In this document: positions 27,048 to 35,739 of the stretch, piece by piece
How positions within the stretch are numbered: position 1 is the stretch's first letter
Layout: each line of letters opens with the position of its first letter
Source: Bradyrhizobium sp. SRS-191
Lineage (GTDB): Bacteria > Pseudomonadota > Alphaproteobacteria > Rhizobiales > Xanthobacteraceae
Direction: 5' to 3'
Length of the DNA stretch: 64,000 nucleotides
NCBI RefSeq assembly: GCF_024586915.1
Contig: NZ_JANBVS010000002.1
Location: 372,001 to 436,000 of the forward strand
The notes under the pieces: generated by a model
What the model saw: the letters and a program-made list of their open reading frames with translations, nothing else
Told to the model about the DNA's origin: nothing
Database searches by the model: none
Program-made: the position numbers and the translations under genes

Positions 27048-28004
27048 TTAGCGCGTCACGGCGCTGCGCCGCCACTCGCGCGGCGTCATGCCGAACTGCT
27101 CCCGGAACACGCGGCCGAAATGCGAGAGGTCGTTGAAGCCCCAGGAAAAGGCGATCTCGCTGATCTGACGATGCGCCAGCGCCGGCGAGCCGATGTCGCG
27201 ATGACATTGCTTCAGGCGCTCGGCCAGCACATGACGCTGAAACGACAGCTGCTCGTCAGAGAACAGGTCGTTGATGTAGCGCGTCGACAGGCCGAGCTCG
27301 CGGGCGACCTCCTGCAACGACAGATCCGAATCCGAGAGCCGCGTGCGGACATGCGCCTTGATGCGGTAGAGCAGCGCCGCGCGATGGCTGGAGGCGGGCA
27401 GGGGCTGTGTCCTCAGCCGTTCGGCCAAGGTCATCGCCAGCAGGTCGGCGGCCTGATCGGCGAGATGCTCGGCATTCTCGACGTTGATATGGTCAGCGCG
27501 CTCGCACAGCTTGATGATGAAATCGTAGGCCAGCGGCTGCAGCGGGCCGTCGGCGCCGAAGGTGATCGCCGTGACGGCCTCGGTGGCCCCGATCCTGCGC
27601 TGCAGCATCTCGCGCGGCAGCTTGAACACGGTCTGCCGGAATGCGGCGTCGAACTGCAGCTCGTAGGGGCGCGTCGTGTCATAGATCGCGAATTCGCCTG
27701 GCCGGATCACCGTGTCGCGGCCGTCCTGGGTCACGCCTCCGATCCCCTCACGCCCGAGCGCGACCAGCACGTAGTCCGCATCCGCCCGCGCGATGCGTTG
27801 CGACGTCCGGTGCACGCGCTGCCGGTCGGAGGCAACCTCGGAGCAGACGGCCCGCCCCAGCGTCGTGTGCGTGACCGAGCCACGAAACGCGCTGCCGAGA
27901 TCGGACGTGCAGTCGAGCCCGACATAGACGTCGCAGACGATGTCCTGCCACAGCGCCAGCCGGCGGTGGCCCGGGCTTCCCTCCGTGGTGAACAGGACCG
28001 GCAT
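27048..28004 (-). CDS. AraC family regulator
   Basis: A 318-residue regulator with a cupin-like AraC_binding_2 N-domain (about 20-195) and two C-terminal HTHs in about 215-318 (SLQEVARELGLSTRYINDLF and ISEIAFSWGFNDLSHFGRVFREQFGMTPREWRR). ATG 28004 was chosen because upstream residues (to 28370) show no family likeness and lie over the nitrilase gene. It is divergent from the nitrilase-aldoxime dehydratase pair with a 195-bp gap. Regulation of nitrile/aldoxime genes by an AraC protein of this type is known (NitR-like), so it is likely their activator. Confidence 0.9.
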   Translation of the reverse strand: MPVLFTTEGSPGHRRLALWQDIVCDVYVGLDCTSDLGSAFRGSVTHTTLGRAVCSEVASDRQRVHRTSQRIARADADYVLVALGREGIGGVTQDGRDTVIRPGEFAIYDTTRPYELQFDAAFRQTVFKLPREMLQRRIGATEAVTAITFGADGPLQPLAYDFIIKLCERADHINVENAEHLADQAADLLAMTLAERLRTQPLPASSHRAALLYRIKAHVRTRLSDSDLSLQEVARELGLSTRYINDLFSDEQLSFQRHVLAERLKQCHRDIGSPALAHRQISEIAFSWGFNDLSHFGRVFREQFGMTPREWRRSAVTR

Positions 28005-28199
28005 CGCGGTCTCCCTTTGCACCTGTGCCAATGGACGGTTGGAAATGCAGCAAATTCCGGGCCGGCGCCTCGCACTGTGCCTGCCGCAGTCGAGTTTTCG
28101 TGCCGAGCCAGACGAGCGCGAATGGCGGCTGAGGTCAATACTTCCCAATCGAAGCGCGCGCGGCGGGACGCCGCTGATCCGGAAAAGGGGAGACGAGCG

Positions 28200-29237
28200 A
28201 TGGGACTGGCACATCCGAAATACAAGGTGGCGGTGGTGCAGGCGGCGCCGGCCTGGCTCGACCTGGACGGCTCGATCAAGAAGACGATTGCGCTGATCGA
28301 GGAGGCGGCCGACAAGGGCGCCAAGCTGATCGCCTTTCCGGAGGTGTTCATCCCCGGATACCCCTGGCACATCTGGATGGACTCGCCCGCCTGGTGCATC
28401 GGCCGTGGCTTCGTGCAGCGCTATTTCGACAACTCGCTCGCCTATGACAGCCCGCAGGCCGAGGCGCTGCGCACCGCTGTGCGCAAGGCGAAACTAACGG
28501 CTGTGCTTGGCCTGTCCGAGCGTGACGGCGGCAGCCTCTATATCGCGCAATGGCTGATCGGTCCGGATGGCGAGACCATCGCCAAGCGCCGCAAGCTACG
28601 GCCGACCCATGCCGAGCGCACCGTCTATGGCGAGGGCGACGGCAGCGACCTTGCGGTGCATGAGCGTCCCGACATCGGCCGGATCGGCGCGCTGTGCTGC
28701 TGGGAGCATCTGCAGCCGCTGTCGAAATATGCGATGTATGCGCAGAACGAGCAGGTGCATGTCGCGGCGTGGCCGAGCTTCTCGCTCTACGACCCGTTCG
28801 CGCCTGCGCTTGGCGCCGAGGTCAATAATGCCGCCTCGCGCGTCTATGCCGTGGAAGGCTCGTGCTTCGTGCTGGCGCCGTGCGCGACCGTTTCACAGGC
28901 GATGATCGACGAGCTCTGCGACCGTCCCGACAAGCACGCGCTGCTGCATGTCGGTGGCGGCCATGCCGCGATTTTCGGTCCCGACGGCTCGATGCTCGTC
29001 GAGAAGCTGCCGCCGGAGCAGGAGGGTCTGGTGATCGCCGAGATCGATCTCGGCATGATCGGCATCGCCAAGAACGCCGCCGATCCGGCTGGGCACTATT
29101 CGCGCCCCGACGTGACCCGGCTGTTGCTCAACAAGAAGCCGTTCAATCGCGTCGAGGCGTTCGCGCTCCCGGTCGATACCGTTGCAGCCGCGGCATCCGG
29201 CGAGGCCGCGGTCGCGCGGCCTGATCAAACCGCTTGA
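28200..29237 (+). CDS. Nitrilase
   Basis: Hydrolyses a nitrile directly to carboxylate and ammonia; carbon-nitrogen hydrolase superfamily, 345 residues. The catalytic residues are visible: E48 in FPEVFIPGYPW, K132 in RRKLRPTHAERTVYGEG and C167 in ALCCWEHLQPL. The second conserved glutamate E139 is also present. The motif set is that of true nitrilases of the aliphatic/arylaceto type. GGGGAGACGAG precedes the ATG. It is followed after 11 bp by aldoxime dehydratase, giving a complete aldoxime to nitrile to acid route. Whether aryl or alkyl substrates are preferred cannot be told. Confidence 0.93.
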   Translation: MGLAHPKYKVAVVQAAPAWLDLDGSIKKTIALIEEAADKGAKLIAFPEVFIPGYPWHIWMDSPAWCIGRGFVQRYFDNSLAYDSPQAEALRTAVRKAKLTAVLGLSERDGGSLYIAQWLIGPDGETIAKRRKLRPTHAERTVYGEGDGSDLAVHERPDIGRIGALCCWEHLQPLSKYAMYAQNEQVHVAAWPSFSLYDPFAPALGAEVNNAASRVYAVEGSCFVLAPCATVSQAMIDELCDRPDKHALLHVGGGHAAIFGPDGSMLVEKLPPEQEGLVIAEIDLGMIGIAKNAADPAGHYSRPDVTRLLLNKKPFNRVEAFALPVDTVAAAASGEAAVARPDQTA

Positions 29238-29248
29238 GGGGACGCGTC

Positions 29249-30274
29249 ATGGAGTCGGCAATTCCCTCGCATCTGACGACCACGCGCTGCCGCCATCGCC
29301 GGGTCGATGACGACTACAAGCCACCTTATCCGTCGTTCGTCGCCCGTCATGGAGCGGGCGTCAGCCGCGTGGTCATGGCCTATTTCGGCGTGCAATACCG
29401 CGCCGAGACGGCGGCCGCGCCCCCGTCGACGTCGGACTTCATGACGCTCGTATCACGAGCCGACGGACCATCGCATTGGGACCTCGCGCACCATGTCGAC
29501 CAGGCCGGATGTGCGAACGACGTCTTCGTCGCCTATTGGGACGATGTCCTGCGCTTCGACAGCTGGTTCGAGCCGGCGCGCCTGGCCTGGACCGGGTCCG
29601 GCGCGGAAGGGAGCGGCCGCTTCATCGAGGTGCTGCGCCCCGCGATCGAGCGTTATGAGACGTTGTTCTCGTCGCTGGGACGTCCCGAGGGGATCGCGGT
29701 CATTGCCGAGGGCATGAGCGGCGAGGTGTTGGAGCATGCTTATTGGGGCGGCATGCGCGATCGAATCCCGTTGTCGCAAACCAACGAGATGCGATCGCTC
29801 GGCAAGCCGACCCTGCTGCAGGACGGGCCGCGCCTGCGTGTGATCGCGCAGGACAATCTCTGCATGATTCGCTCTGGCCAGGATTGGAGCGATACCGATG
29901 CGGCGGAGCGCCGGATGTATCTCGACGATGTCGAACCCGTGCTGCGCGAGGGCATGGATTTCCTGCGTGATCAGGGAATATCGATCGGCTGCTATGCGAA
30001 CCGCTATATGCGCTTGCGAGGCACGGACGGCGTCCTCACGGAGAAATCCTACGGGCAGAGCTGGTGGCAGAGCCTGTCGGCGCTTGAGCGCTGGGCGGAG
30101 TCGCATCCGACGCATGTCAGGATCTTCGGCGCGGCGATGAAATATCTGTCCTCGCTCGGACCCGCCGCCAAGCTTCGGCTCTATCACGAGGTCACGGTGG
30201 CGGCTGCCGACGAGCAGTTCTTCGAATATGTCGGCTGCCACGCCAAAACGGGGATGCTGGCGGCCGTGAGTTGA
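29249..30274 (+). CDS. Aldoxime dehydratase (haem, OxdA family)
   Basis: Dehydrates an aldoxime to a nitrile using a ferrous haem to which substrate binds directly. The 341-residue protein fits phenylacetaldoxime-dehydratase-family length (about 350). The likely proximal haem histidine is H289 in ESHPTHVRIFGAA, and the catalytic distal histidine is H323 in LRLYHEVTV. Other conserved parts are HWDLAHHVD and EHAYWGGMRDRIPLSQTN. ATG 29249 follows TGAGGGGAC. It is coupled closely to nitrilase. Such pairs allow growth on aldoximes, some of which are plant defence or auxin-pathway intermediates. Confidence 0.93.
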   Translation: MESAIPSHLTTTRCRHRRVDDDYKPPYPSFVARHGAGVSRVVMAYFGVQYRAETAAAPPSTSDFMTLVSRADGPSHWDLAHHVDQAGCANDVFVAYWDDVLRFDSWFEPARLAWTGSGAEGSGRFIEVLRPAIERYETLFSSLGRPEGIAVIAEGMSGEVLEHAYWGGMRDRIPLSQTNEMRSLGKPTLLQDGPRLRVIAQDNLCMIRSGQDWSDTDAAERRMYLDDVEPVLREGMDFLRDQGISIGCYANRYMRLRGTDGVLTEKSYGQSWWQSLSALERWAESHPTHVRIFGAAMKYLSSLGPAAKLRLYHEVTVAAADEQFFEYVGCHAKTGMLAAVS

Positions 30275-30432
30275 GACGGCGCGCCAGACCCTCAACCGGT
30301 TGCTTCTATACTACACTGCTACCGAATCGATCGGCCGGGCGAGATATTCAGGCATAATCTCGTCCGCCAGCGCCTCGGCGGCTTGCGTTTACCCTCACAT
30401 TGTTTCACGAATTCGTGGGCAAGGGGGGAATC

Positions 30433-30837
30433 ATGTTCGTAGAGTGGCGCAATACCGGTCTTCTGGGCGCTGTGTTGGGGGCTCTTGCTCTCGGCGCCTG
30501 CGCGTCGAGTTCGACTGACATCACCCCGACCTACGTGTCTCCGATGATCTTTCAGTCGTACAACTGCCAGCAGCTTGCGATGGAAGCCCAGAGCGTCTCC
30601 TCGCGTGCAGCCATTCTGTCCGGAGCGCAGGACAAGCAGCGAACGAATGACACGATCGCGACCACTGCTGCGGTGGTGGTGTTCTGGCCGGCGGCATTTC
30701 TGGTCGGAGGCGACAAGCAGACGGCCGCCGAGCTGGCCAACATGAAGGGCCAGATGGTTGCCATCGAGCAGGCCTCGATCGCCAAGAAGTGCAACATTCA
30801 GTTTCAACGGCCCGAGCCGAAGGCTGAAGAGAAGTAG
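30433..30837 (+). CDS. Small lipoprotein
   Basis: A 134-residue secreted lipoprotein. The signal peptide ends at a lipobox LGAC with the lipidated cysteine at C23. Mature sequence ASSSTDITPTYVSPMIFQSYNCQQL continues into a hydrophobic stretch TTAAVVVFWPAAFLVGG (about 78-94) and a helix ending KKCNIQFQ. The two further cysteines (C45 and the one near 120) may form a disulfide. AAGGGGGGAA precedes the ATG. This domain layout occurs in many Bradyrhizobium hypothetical lipoproteins; function unknown. It is convergent with the GrdB-like gene. Confidence 0.82.
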   Translation: MFVEWRNTGLLGAVLGALALGACASSSTDITPTYVSPMIFQSYNCQQLAMEAQSVSSRAAILSGAQDKQRTNDTIATTAAVVVFWPAAFLVGGDKQTAAELANMKGQMVAIEQASIAKKCNIQFQRPEPKAEEK

Positions 30838-30897
30838 CCGTTCGGTTTTCAAGCTCGCTGGTTGACCTCAGGTCAGGCCGCGTCAGTTCGACCGCGT

Positions 30898-31833
30898 CTA
30901 GGCCGAGGTGTCTCGCAGGCCGCGTGCGATCGCCTTCTGGGCATCGAACTCGGCGCGCCGGCGCGCGAGTTCGGCCGGTGCGAGCAAAGCGGGATTGCTG
31001 TAGTCGCGCTTCCAACAGTGATCCCCGCTCCATTGCAGCGGCGATTGCACGGTGGTTCGTGCGGCCGGTGAACGCTCGAGCACATCGAGCGCGAGTTCGA
31101 GCGTGAAGGCTTGCGACGCCGTGTCGTGCGGCTTGCCGGCGGAATTGCCGAGCGGGAAATCCGAGAACAGGAAGCGCGGCGCGGCGGCATGCTCGACGAT
31201 GTCCTTGGCGCAGCCCATCACGACCGTCGCGATGCCGTTGGCTTCGAGATGCCGCGCCACCAGTGTCACGGTCTGATGGCACACCGGGCAATTCGGCACC
31301 AGCACGACGGCATCGATCTCATCGGCGCGGCAGCGCGCCAGAATCTCCGGCGCATCGCTCTCGATGGTGACGCGCTGGCTGCGATTGGTCGGTGCCCCGA
31401 AGAAGCGTGGCCCGACGGCGCCGATGCGGCCCTCGCGAGCGAAGCGGAGCAGTTGCGCCAGGGGAAACCAGGTGTTGGAGTCCATTGCCGTCGTATGCGT
31501 CCGATCGTAAGCGATGTGCGAGATCCGCAGATCGTGCTGCGCCGACGTGTCGCCGTCATAGACGGAGTAGAACTTGGCCCCGCCATTGTAGGGCGCGCCG
31601 GGACCCTGATCGCCTTTGGCGGGATCGAAAGGCGCGGCGGTGGTGACGATTGTCACGCGCGACTGCGCCAGGGGCTTGCGCAGCGGCTGGAACGGCGCTG
31701 AATTGTAATGAGCCCAGCGATACGGCGTCCCATAGCCGATGGCGAGGTAATAGTCGCGGGTGCGCGCCATGTAGGCCAGCGGCACGGTGTCATCCGGGGC
31801 GAAGCCGAGTGTGTCGTCGGTGGGGGTGGCCAT
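30898..31833 (-). CDS. GrdB-like (glycine/sarcosine/betaine reductase B family) protein
   Basis: A 311-residue protein resembling the selenoprotein B family of glycine/betaine/proline reductases. The key segment VVLVPNCPVCHQTVTLVARHLEANGIATV has C182 and C185 where GrdB has a selenocysteine-based redox motif; no in-frame UGA is present. It is a cytosolic, probable thiol-dependent reductase or carbonyl-binding protein. True glycine reductase partners (GrdA, GrdC/D) are absent, so that pathway is unlikely. ATG 31833 follows AAGGGAGCG. The open frame upstream to 32340 overlaps the transglycosylase and was rejected. The function is uncertain. Confidence 0.75.
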   Translation of the reverse strand: MATPTDDTLGFAPDDTVPLAYMARTRDYYLAIGYGTPYRWAHYNSAPFQPLRKPLAQSRVTIVTTAAPFDPAKGDQGPGAPYNGGAKFYSVYDGDTSAQHDLRISHIAYDRTHTTAMDSNTWFPLAQLLRFAREGRIGAVGPRFFGAPTNRSQRVTIESDAPEILARCRADEIDAVVLVPNCPVCHQTVTLVARHLEANGIATVVMGCAKDIVEHAAAPRFLFSDFPLGNSAGKPHDTASQAFTLELALDVLERSPAARTTVQSPLQWSGDHCWKRDYSNPALLAPAELARRRAEFDAQKAIARGLRDTSA

Positions 31834-31981
31834 CCGTTGCGCTCCCTTGGAGATTGATGATCTGCTAGCGGCGCGACCGTCTGTGTCAAGGCGCCGCGTG
31901 CTGGAACCGGAGCACGCCTGAGGCTTTGTCTGTTTGCGGTTGGGTCCGCCGGCGGTCAGGCCGGCTTTTTTCATCGTGTCC

Positions 31982-32974
31982 ATGCTCGTTTCGGTTTCTG
32001 CAGCTTGCCAGTCCTTGGGTATCGTCTTCTGTCTCATGGTCGCGATGCTGGGTAGCGTCGCCGCCAATGAGGGCGAGACCGTGTGGCCGCTGGTGGACGG
32101 GGCACCTCCGGCCCAGAATGATCCGAAAGACTCGGCCGCGAAGGCTGATGACCCCAAGGAGAGCGGCACCCGCGAGGCGATCTGCCTGATGATCGAGTCC
32201 GCGGCCAAGTCCAACGATCTGCCGCTCGAATTCTTTACCCGCGTGATCTGGCAGGAGAGCCGCTTCCAGAGCGATGCCGTCGGCCCGGTGACGCGCAACG
32301 GCCAGCGCGCGCAAGGCATTGCCCAGTTCATGCCGGGCACGGCGAGCGAGCGCGAGCTGCTCGATCCATTCGATCCGGTGCAGGCGCTGCCGAAATCGGC
32401 GCAGTTCCTGGCCGAGCTGCGCGATCAGTTCGGCAATCTCGGCCTGGCCGCCGCTGCCTATAATGCCGGCCCGCGTCGCGTGCAGAACTGGCTCGCCGGC
32501 AAGGGGCAGATGCCCTGGGAGACGCGCAACTACGTCTCGGCCATTACCGGCACCTCGATCGACGAGTGGGCGGCCGCCGGCAAGGGGAGCGAGAAGGGTG
32601 GCAAGCTGCCGCCGAGCGCCCGGCCGACCTCATGCCATCAGCTCATGGCGTTGTTGAAGCGCGCGCCCAATCCGTTCGTCACCCAGCTGGAACAGCATGT
32701 CGCCGTGTCCGCCGCGAAGGTGTGGGGCGTGCAGCTGGCGGCCGGCTTCGACCGCAACAAGGCGCTGTCGATGTACGCGCGGGCGATCAAGGGCCTCGGC
32801 TCGGTGATCGGCGATCGCGACCCGAGCCTGCTGTCCTCGGTCATGCGCACGCGCGGCAACCGCGCCTTCTATCAGGTCCGGATCGGCGCGGACACGCGCG
32901 GCGAGGCGGACGCGCTCTGCAACCGCATCCGCGGCGCCGGCGGCGCCTGCTTCGTGCTGCGCAACCGGGCCTGA
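31982..32974 (+). CDS. Lytic transglycosylase (SLT) with C-terminal SPOR-like part
   Basis: Cleaves peptidoglycan glycan strands in the periplasm. From ATG 31982 it has 330 residues. The signal peptide is about 1-28 (MVAMLGSVAA). The SLT domain (about 68-190) has its catalytic glutamate E92 in WQESRF, then GIAQFMPGTA and AAAYNAGPRRVQNWL. A C-terminal segment (about 255-330) with RAFYQVRIGADTRGEADALCNRIR resembles a SPOR fold. The start is uncertain: TTG 31934 and ATG 32036 are alternatives, none with a good ribosome-binding site. It is divergent from the GrdB-like gene. Confidence 0.88.
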   Translation: MLVSVSAACQSLGIVFCLMVAMLGSVAANEGETVWPLVDGAPPAQNDPKDSAAKADDPKESGTREAICLMIESAAKSNDLPLEFFTRVIWQESRFQSDAVGPVTRNGQRAQGIAQFMPGTASERELLDPFDPVQALPKSAQFLAELRDQFGNLGLAAAAYNAGPRRVQNWLAGKGQMPWETRNYVSAITGTSIDEWAAAGKGSEKGGKLPPSARPTSCHQLMALLKRAPNPFVTQLEQHVAVSAAKVWGVQLAAGFDRNKALSMYARAIKGLGSVIGDRDPSLLSSVMRTRGNRAFYQVRIGADTRGEADALCNRIRGAGGACFVLRNRA

Positions 32975-33076
32975 CGGCGGGCGGCTTGCGCCGCGTGCAG
33001 AGCCGCGCGCGCGTGATGACGGTTGACGCCGGGCGGTTTCGAAAGCCTTATCGCGCTCCGTTCCGCTTGGCCGCCC

Positions 33077-33823
33077 GTGACACTTCCTCCGCTCGATTCA
33101 CCGCAATGGCATGGTTCGCTCCGGGCCTTCGGCTGGGGGCTGCGCGCGACGTCGGCGACCATCCTGTCGGTGGTGCTGTTCGTCACATTCATCGGCATCG
33201 GCGCGCTCGCCCACGACACCCATTTCAGCATGCTCTGGGCGATCCTCAGCACCGTGCTGGTGTGGGCCGGGCCGGCGCAGATCATCCTGGTGTCGACGCT
33301 TGGCTCCGGCCAGACCATCCTGCAGTCGGCGATCGCGGTCACCATGAGCGCGATCCGGCTGTTTCCGATGGTGGTGGCGGTGCTGCCGTTGATCCGCGAG
33401 CCGAAGACCAAGCGGCGGCATCTGGTGCTGATCGCGCACTTCACCGCGGTGACCCTGTGGGTCGAATGCTATCGCTTCCTGCCGCATGTGCCGCGCGAGC
33501 GCCGCATCGCCTTCGTGCACGGCCTCGGCAGTGGCCTGATGGCGGTGGCGCTGGTGGCGACCATCATCGGCTATCTGCTGGCGGCCAACCTGTCGCAGAC
33601 CTTCGGCGCCGCCGTGCTGCTGCTGACGCCGCTCGCCTTCCTGTTCTCCACCCTGCGCAACGCCAAGGAGCTGGCGGACGTGCTCGCGCTCGGCCTCGGC
33701 CTTGTACTCTATCCGCTGGCCGCGAAGCTCAACAGCGGCGTCGACATCCTGGTCAGCGGCGTCGTCGCCGGGACGGTTGCGTTCGCCGTCCACAAATGGC
33801 GCGAGCGACGGGAGGCGGCATGA
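33077..33823 (+). CDS. azlC: AzlC family branched-chain amino acid exporter
   Basis: Large subunit of an AzlCD-type exporter of branched-chain amino acids and their analogues, 248 residues from GTG 33077. About seven membrane segments are seen; STVLVWAGPAQIILVSTL and TMSAIRLFPMVVAVLP are the AzlC signatures. The frame is open upstream to 33023 without a better start. Its stop overlaps the AzlD-like start as ATGA, so the two subunits are translated together. Substrate assignment is by family. Confidence 0.87.
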   Translation: MTLPPLDSPQWHGSLRAFGWGLRATSATILSVVLFVTFIGIGALAHDTHFSMLWAILSTVLVWAGPAQIILVSTLGSGQTILQSAIAVTMSAIRLFPMVVAVLPLIREPKTKRRHLVLIAHFTAVTLWVECYRFLPHVPRERRIAFVHGLGSGLMAVALVATIIGYLLAANLSQTFGAAVLLLTPLAFLFSTLRNAKELADVLALGLGLVLYPLAAKLNSGVDILVSGVVAGTVAFAVHKWRERREAA

Positions 33824-34164
33824 GCGACTTCATCGGCGACTGGCATGCGCTGGTGGTGCTGCTGGTCGCGGGCGTCATCCCGAACCAGATCTGGCGGCTG
33901 CTGGGCTTATGGTTCGGCAGCGGCCTCGACGAGGGCTCGGACCTGCTGATGTGGGTGAAGGCAGTCGCGACCGCGATCCTCGCCGGCGTTATCGCCCAGA
34001 TCGTCGTGCAGCCGCCCGGCGCGCTGGCCAGCGTGCCCTGGGAGCTGCGCTATGGCGCTGTCGCAGCCGGCCTTGCGGCCTTTCTCGCGACGCGCCGCTC
34101 GATCTTCGCTGGCGTCGTCTGCGGCGAGGCGGTCATGCTGGCCGGAAAATGGTGGCTCGGCTGA
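33820..34164 (+). CDS. azlD: AzlD family transporter subunit
   Basis: The 114-residue small partner of AzlC with four membrane segments (about 10-28, 43-62, 72-88, 93-111). The N-terminal NQIWRLLGLWFG matches the AzlD pattern of a conserved R near the end of helix 1. It starts within the azlC stop codon (ATGA overlap). It is needed with AzlC for export. Confidence 0.85.
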   Translation: MSDFIGDWHALVVLLVAGVIPNQIWRLLGLWFGSGLDEGSDLLMWVKAVATAILAGVIAQIVVQPPGALASVPWELRYGAVAAGLAAFLATRRSIFAGVVCGEAVMLAGKWWLG

Positions 34165-34231
34165 GTTGCGCGACCGCAATTGCCGTGCCGCCGCATTCGG
34201 CTAGATTGACGGAAGATCCGAGGATTTTGCG

Positions 34232-34720
34232 ATGACCACTGATACCGATCTCCGCCCGGGTGAAGTCGCGATCGCGGCGCCGCAGCCGCGTGATGCTTCG
34301 CTGTACTTCATCGGCCGCATTCGCACGCCATGGACCTCGCGGCTGGAGACGCCGCGGCAGGGCAGCTTCGAGGGGCCGGTGTGCCGGCTAGAGATCTTCG
34401 AGCCTTGGGTGGCGGCGCTGCAGGGCATCGACGGCTTCAGCCATCTCCAGGTGCTGTACTGGCTCAACCGGGCCCGGCGCGATCTCGTCAAGCAGAGCCC
34501 CCGCCATCACGACGGCGAGACCCGCGGCACCTTCGCGCTGCGCTCGCCGGTGCGGCCCAATCCGATCGGCGTCTCGACCGTCCGCTTCGTCGCGCTGGAG
34601 AGCAGCACCGTGCTGGTGCGCGGGCTCGACTGCCTCGACGAGACGCCGCTGATCGACCTGAAGCCGGACCATTGCGTGTTCACGCAGGCGCCTGCGTCGG
34701 GGGACGACGACAACGCATAA
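34232..34720 (+). CDS. trmO: tRNA t6A37 N6-methyltransferase TrmO
   Basis: SAM-dependent enzyme of the TsaA/YaeB/VirR family that methylates t6A at position 37 of certain tRNA-Thr. At 162 residues it is the short form, lacking the C-terminal extension of E. coli TrmO. Motifs seen are YFIGRIRTPW, RGTFALRSPVRPNPIGVSTVRFVALE and the GLDCLDETPLIDLKP ending. The beta-barrel fold binds SAM between subunits. GAGG precedes the ATG. It lies 24 bp upstream of the NAD regulator gene, so they may be co-transcribed. Confidence 0.88.
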   Translation: MTTDTDLRPGEVAIAAPQPRDASLYFIGRIRTPWTSRLETPRQGSFEGPVCRLEIFEPWVAALQGIDGFSHLQVLYWLNRARRDLVKQSPRHHDGETRGTFALRSPVRPNPIGVSTVRFVALESSTVLVRGLDCLDETPLIDLKPDHCVFTQAPASGDDDNA

Positions 34721-34744
34721 GATCGACGGAGCTCGATAGTCAAC

Positions 34745-35692
34745 GTGAACAAGCGGCCGCAGAAGACCGTAACGGCTCTCGATGCAATCACCGCGGACCT
34801 CGTCGCCGTGCTGGTGGCGGTGACCGACGGGCAGCCCAGGATCATGACCATCGAACACGCCGCGGCATTGCCGAGCGGACCGTTTCAATTCGGTCACCGC
34901 TCGTTGCAGACGGGGCTGCGCGCGTGGGTCGAGGCACAGACCGGGCATCCCCTGGGGTATGTCGAGCAGCTCTACACTTTCGCCGACCGCGGCCGTAGCG
35001 GTGATCCCGACGCGCCCCATCGCATTTCCATCAGCTATCTCGGCCTCACGCGTGAGGAGGAGGGGCGCGAGGGGGCCGATGCGCAATGGTCGTCCTGGTA
35101 CGACTACTTCCCATGGGAGGATCACCGCGATGGTCCGCCGGCGATCCTCGCCAAGATCATCGCTCCCAAGCTGAAGGCCTGGGCGCGATCCGCCGAACAG
35201 CCTGCGCTGCAGAAGACGCGGTGGCGGCGTGCCGCCATCACCTTCGGTGTCGATGGCCACGAGTGGAACGAGGAGCTGGCGCTGCAGCGCTATGAGTTGT
35301 TGTACGAGGCCGCGCTGATCGCCGAGAGCGTGCGCGAGAAGGGCGGCGAGGGTGTCGTGCCCGGCCGCGCAATGAGGGGCGACCACCGCCGCATTCTCGC
35401 CACCGGCATCGCCCGGCTGCGTGCCAAGATCAAGTATCGCCCGGTCGTGTTCGAGCTGATGCCCGACGAATTCACGCTGCTGCAACTGCAACGCAGCGTC
35501 GAGGCGCTCGCCGGGCGGCTGGTTCACAAGCAGAATTTCCGCCGTCTCATCGAGCAGCAGGATCTCGTCGAAGAGACAGGCGCGATGGCGGCCGACACGA
35601 TCGGCCGTCCGGCCAAGCTGTTCCGCTTCCGCCAGGGCGTGCTGGCCGAACGCGCCGTGGTCGGAACCAAGCTGCCGCTCTCGCGGACGTGA
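34745..35692 (+). CDS. nadQ: NAD biosynthesis regulator (NadQ-like)
   Basis: A 315-residue protein of the alphaproteobacterial NadQ group, a relative of the Nudix-like NrtR repressors. The N-terminal 150 residues resemble a degenerate Nudix fold (AVLVAVTDGQPRIMTIEH...). It lacks a proper REXXEE box, so it probably senses a ligand rather than hydrolysing one. The C-terminal region (about 225-315) is winged-helix-like (FTLLQLQRSVEALAGRLVHKQNFRRLIEQQDLV). The GTG start is 24 bp after trmO. Location directly before nadABC, with matching palindromes between, supports repression of that operon. Confidence 0.82.
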   Translation: MNKRPQKTVTALDAITADLVAVLVAVTDGQPRIMTIEHAAALPSGPFQFGHRSLQTGLRAWVEAQTGHPLGYVEQLYTFADRGRSGDPDAPHRISISYLGLTREEEGREGADAQWSSWYDYFPWEDHRDGPPAILAKIIAPKLKAWARSAEQPALQKTRWRRAAITFGVDGHEWNEELALQRYELLYEAALIAESVREKGGEGVVPGRAMRGDHRRILATGIARLRAKIKYRPVVFELMPDEFTLLQLQRSVEALAGRLVHKQNFRRLIEQQDLVEETGAMAADTIGRPAKLFRFRQGVLAERAVVGTKLPLSRT

Positions 35693-35702
35693 TCTCCGGC
35701 CC

Positions 35703-35708
35703 TTGACA
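35703..35708 (+). promoter_or_regulatory. -35 box of the nadABC promoter
   Basis: A perfect TTGACA 53 bp before the nadA start. The region 17-20 bp downstream (AAGTATAAG, 35726-35734) provides a plausible -10, which lies inside the first operator copy. Confidence 0.6.
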
Positions 35709-35712
35709 CGAT

Positions 35713-35733
35713 TTATGCTCAGGATAAGTATAA
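35713..35733. promoter_or_regulatory. Operator copy 1 (nadABC)
   Basis: 21-bp interrupted palindrome: arms TTATGCT and AGTATAA (TTATACT in reverse) around a 7-bp centre. It overlaps the predicted -10 region. It is almost the same as copy 2, located 27 bp further on centre to centre. NadQ-like protein encoded just upstream is the expected ligand. Confidence 0.75.
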
Positions 35734-35739
35734 GCCAGA

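Noticed and set aside
30898..31833. Selenocysteine in the GrdB-like protein
   Set aside because: No in-frame UGA at the redox site; both positions are Cys codons.
30898..32340. 480-residue version of the GrdB-like protein
   Set aside because: The extra N-terminal part overlies the transglycosylase and has no ribosome site; ATG 31833 does.
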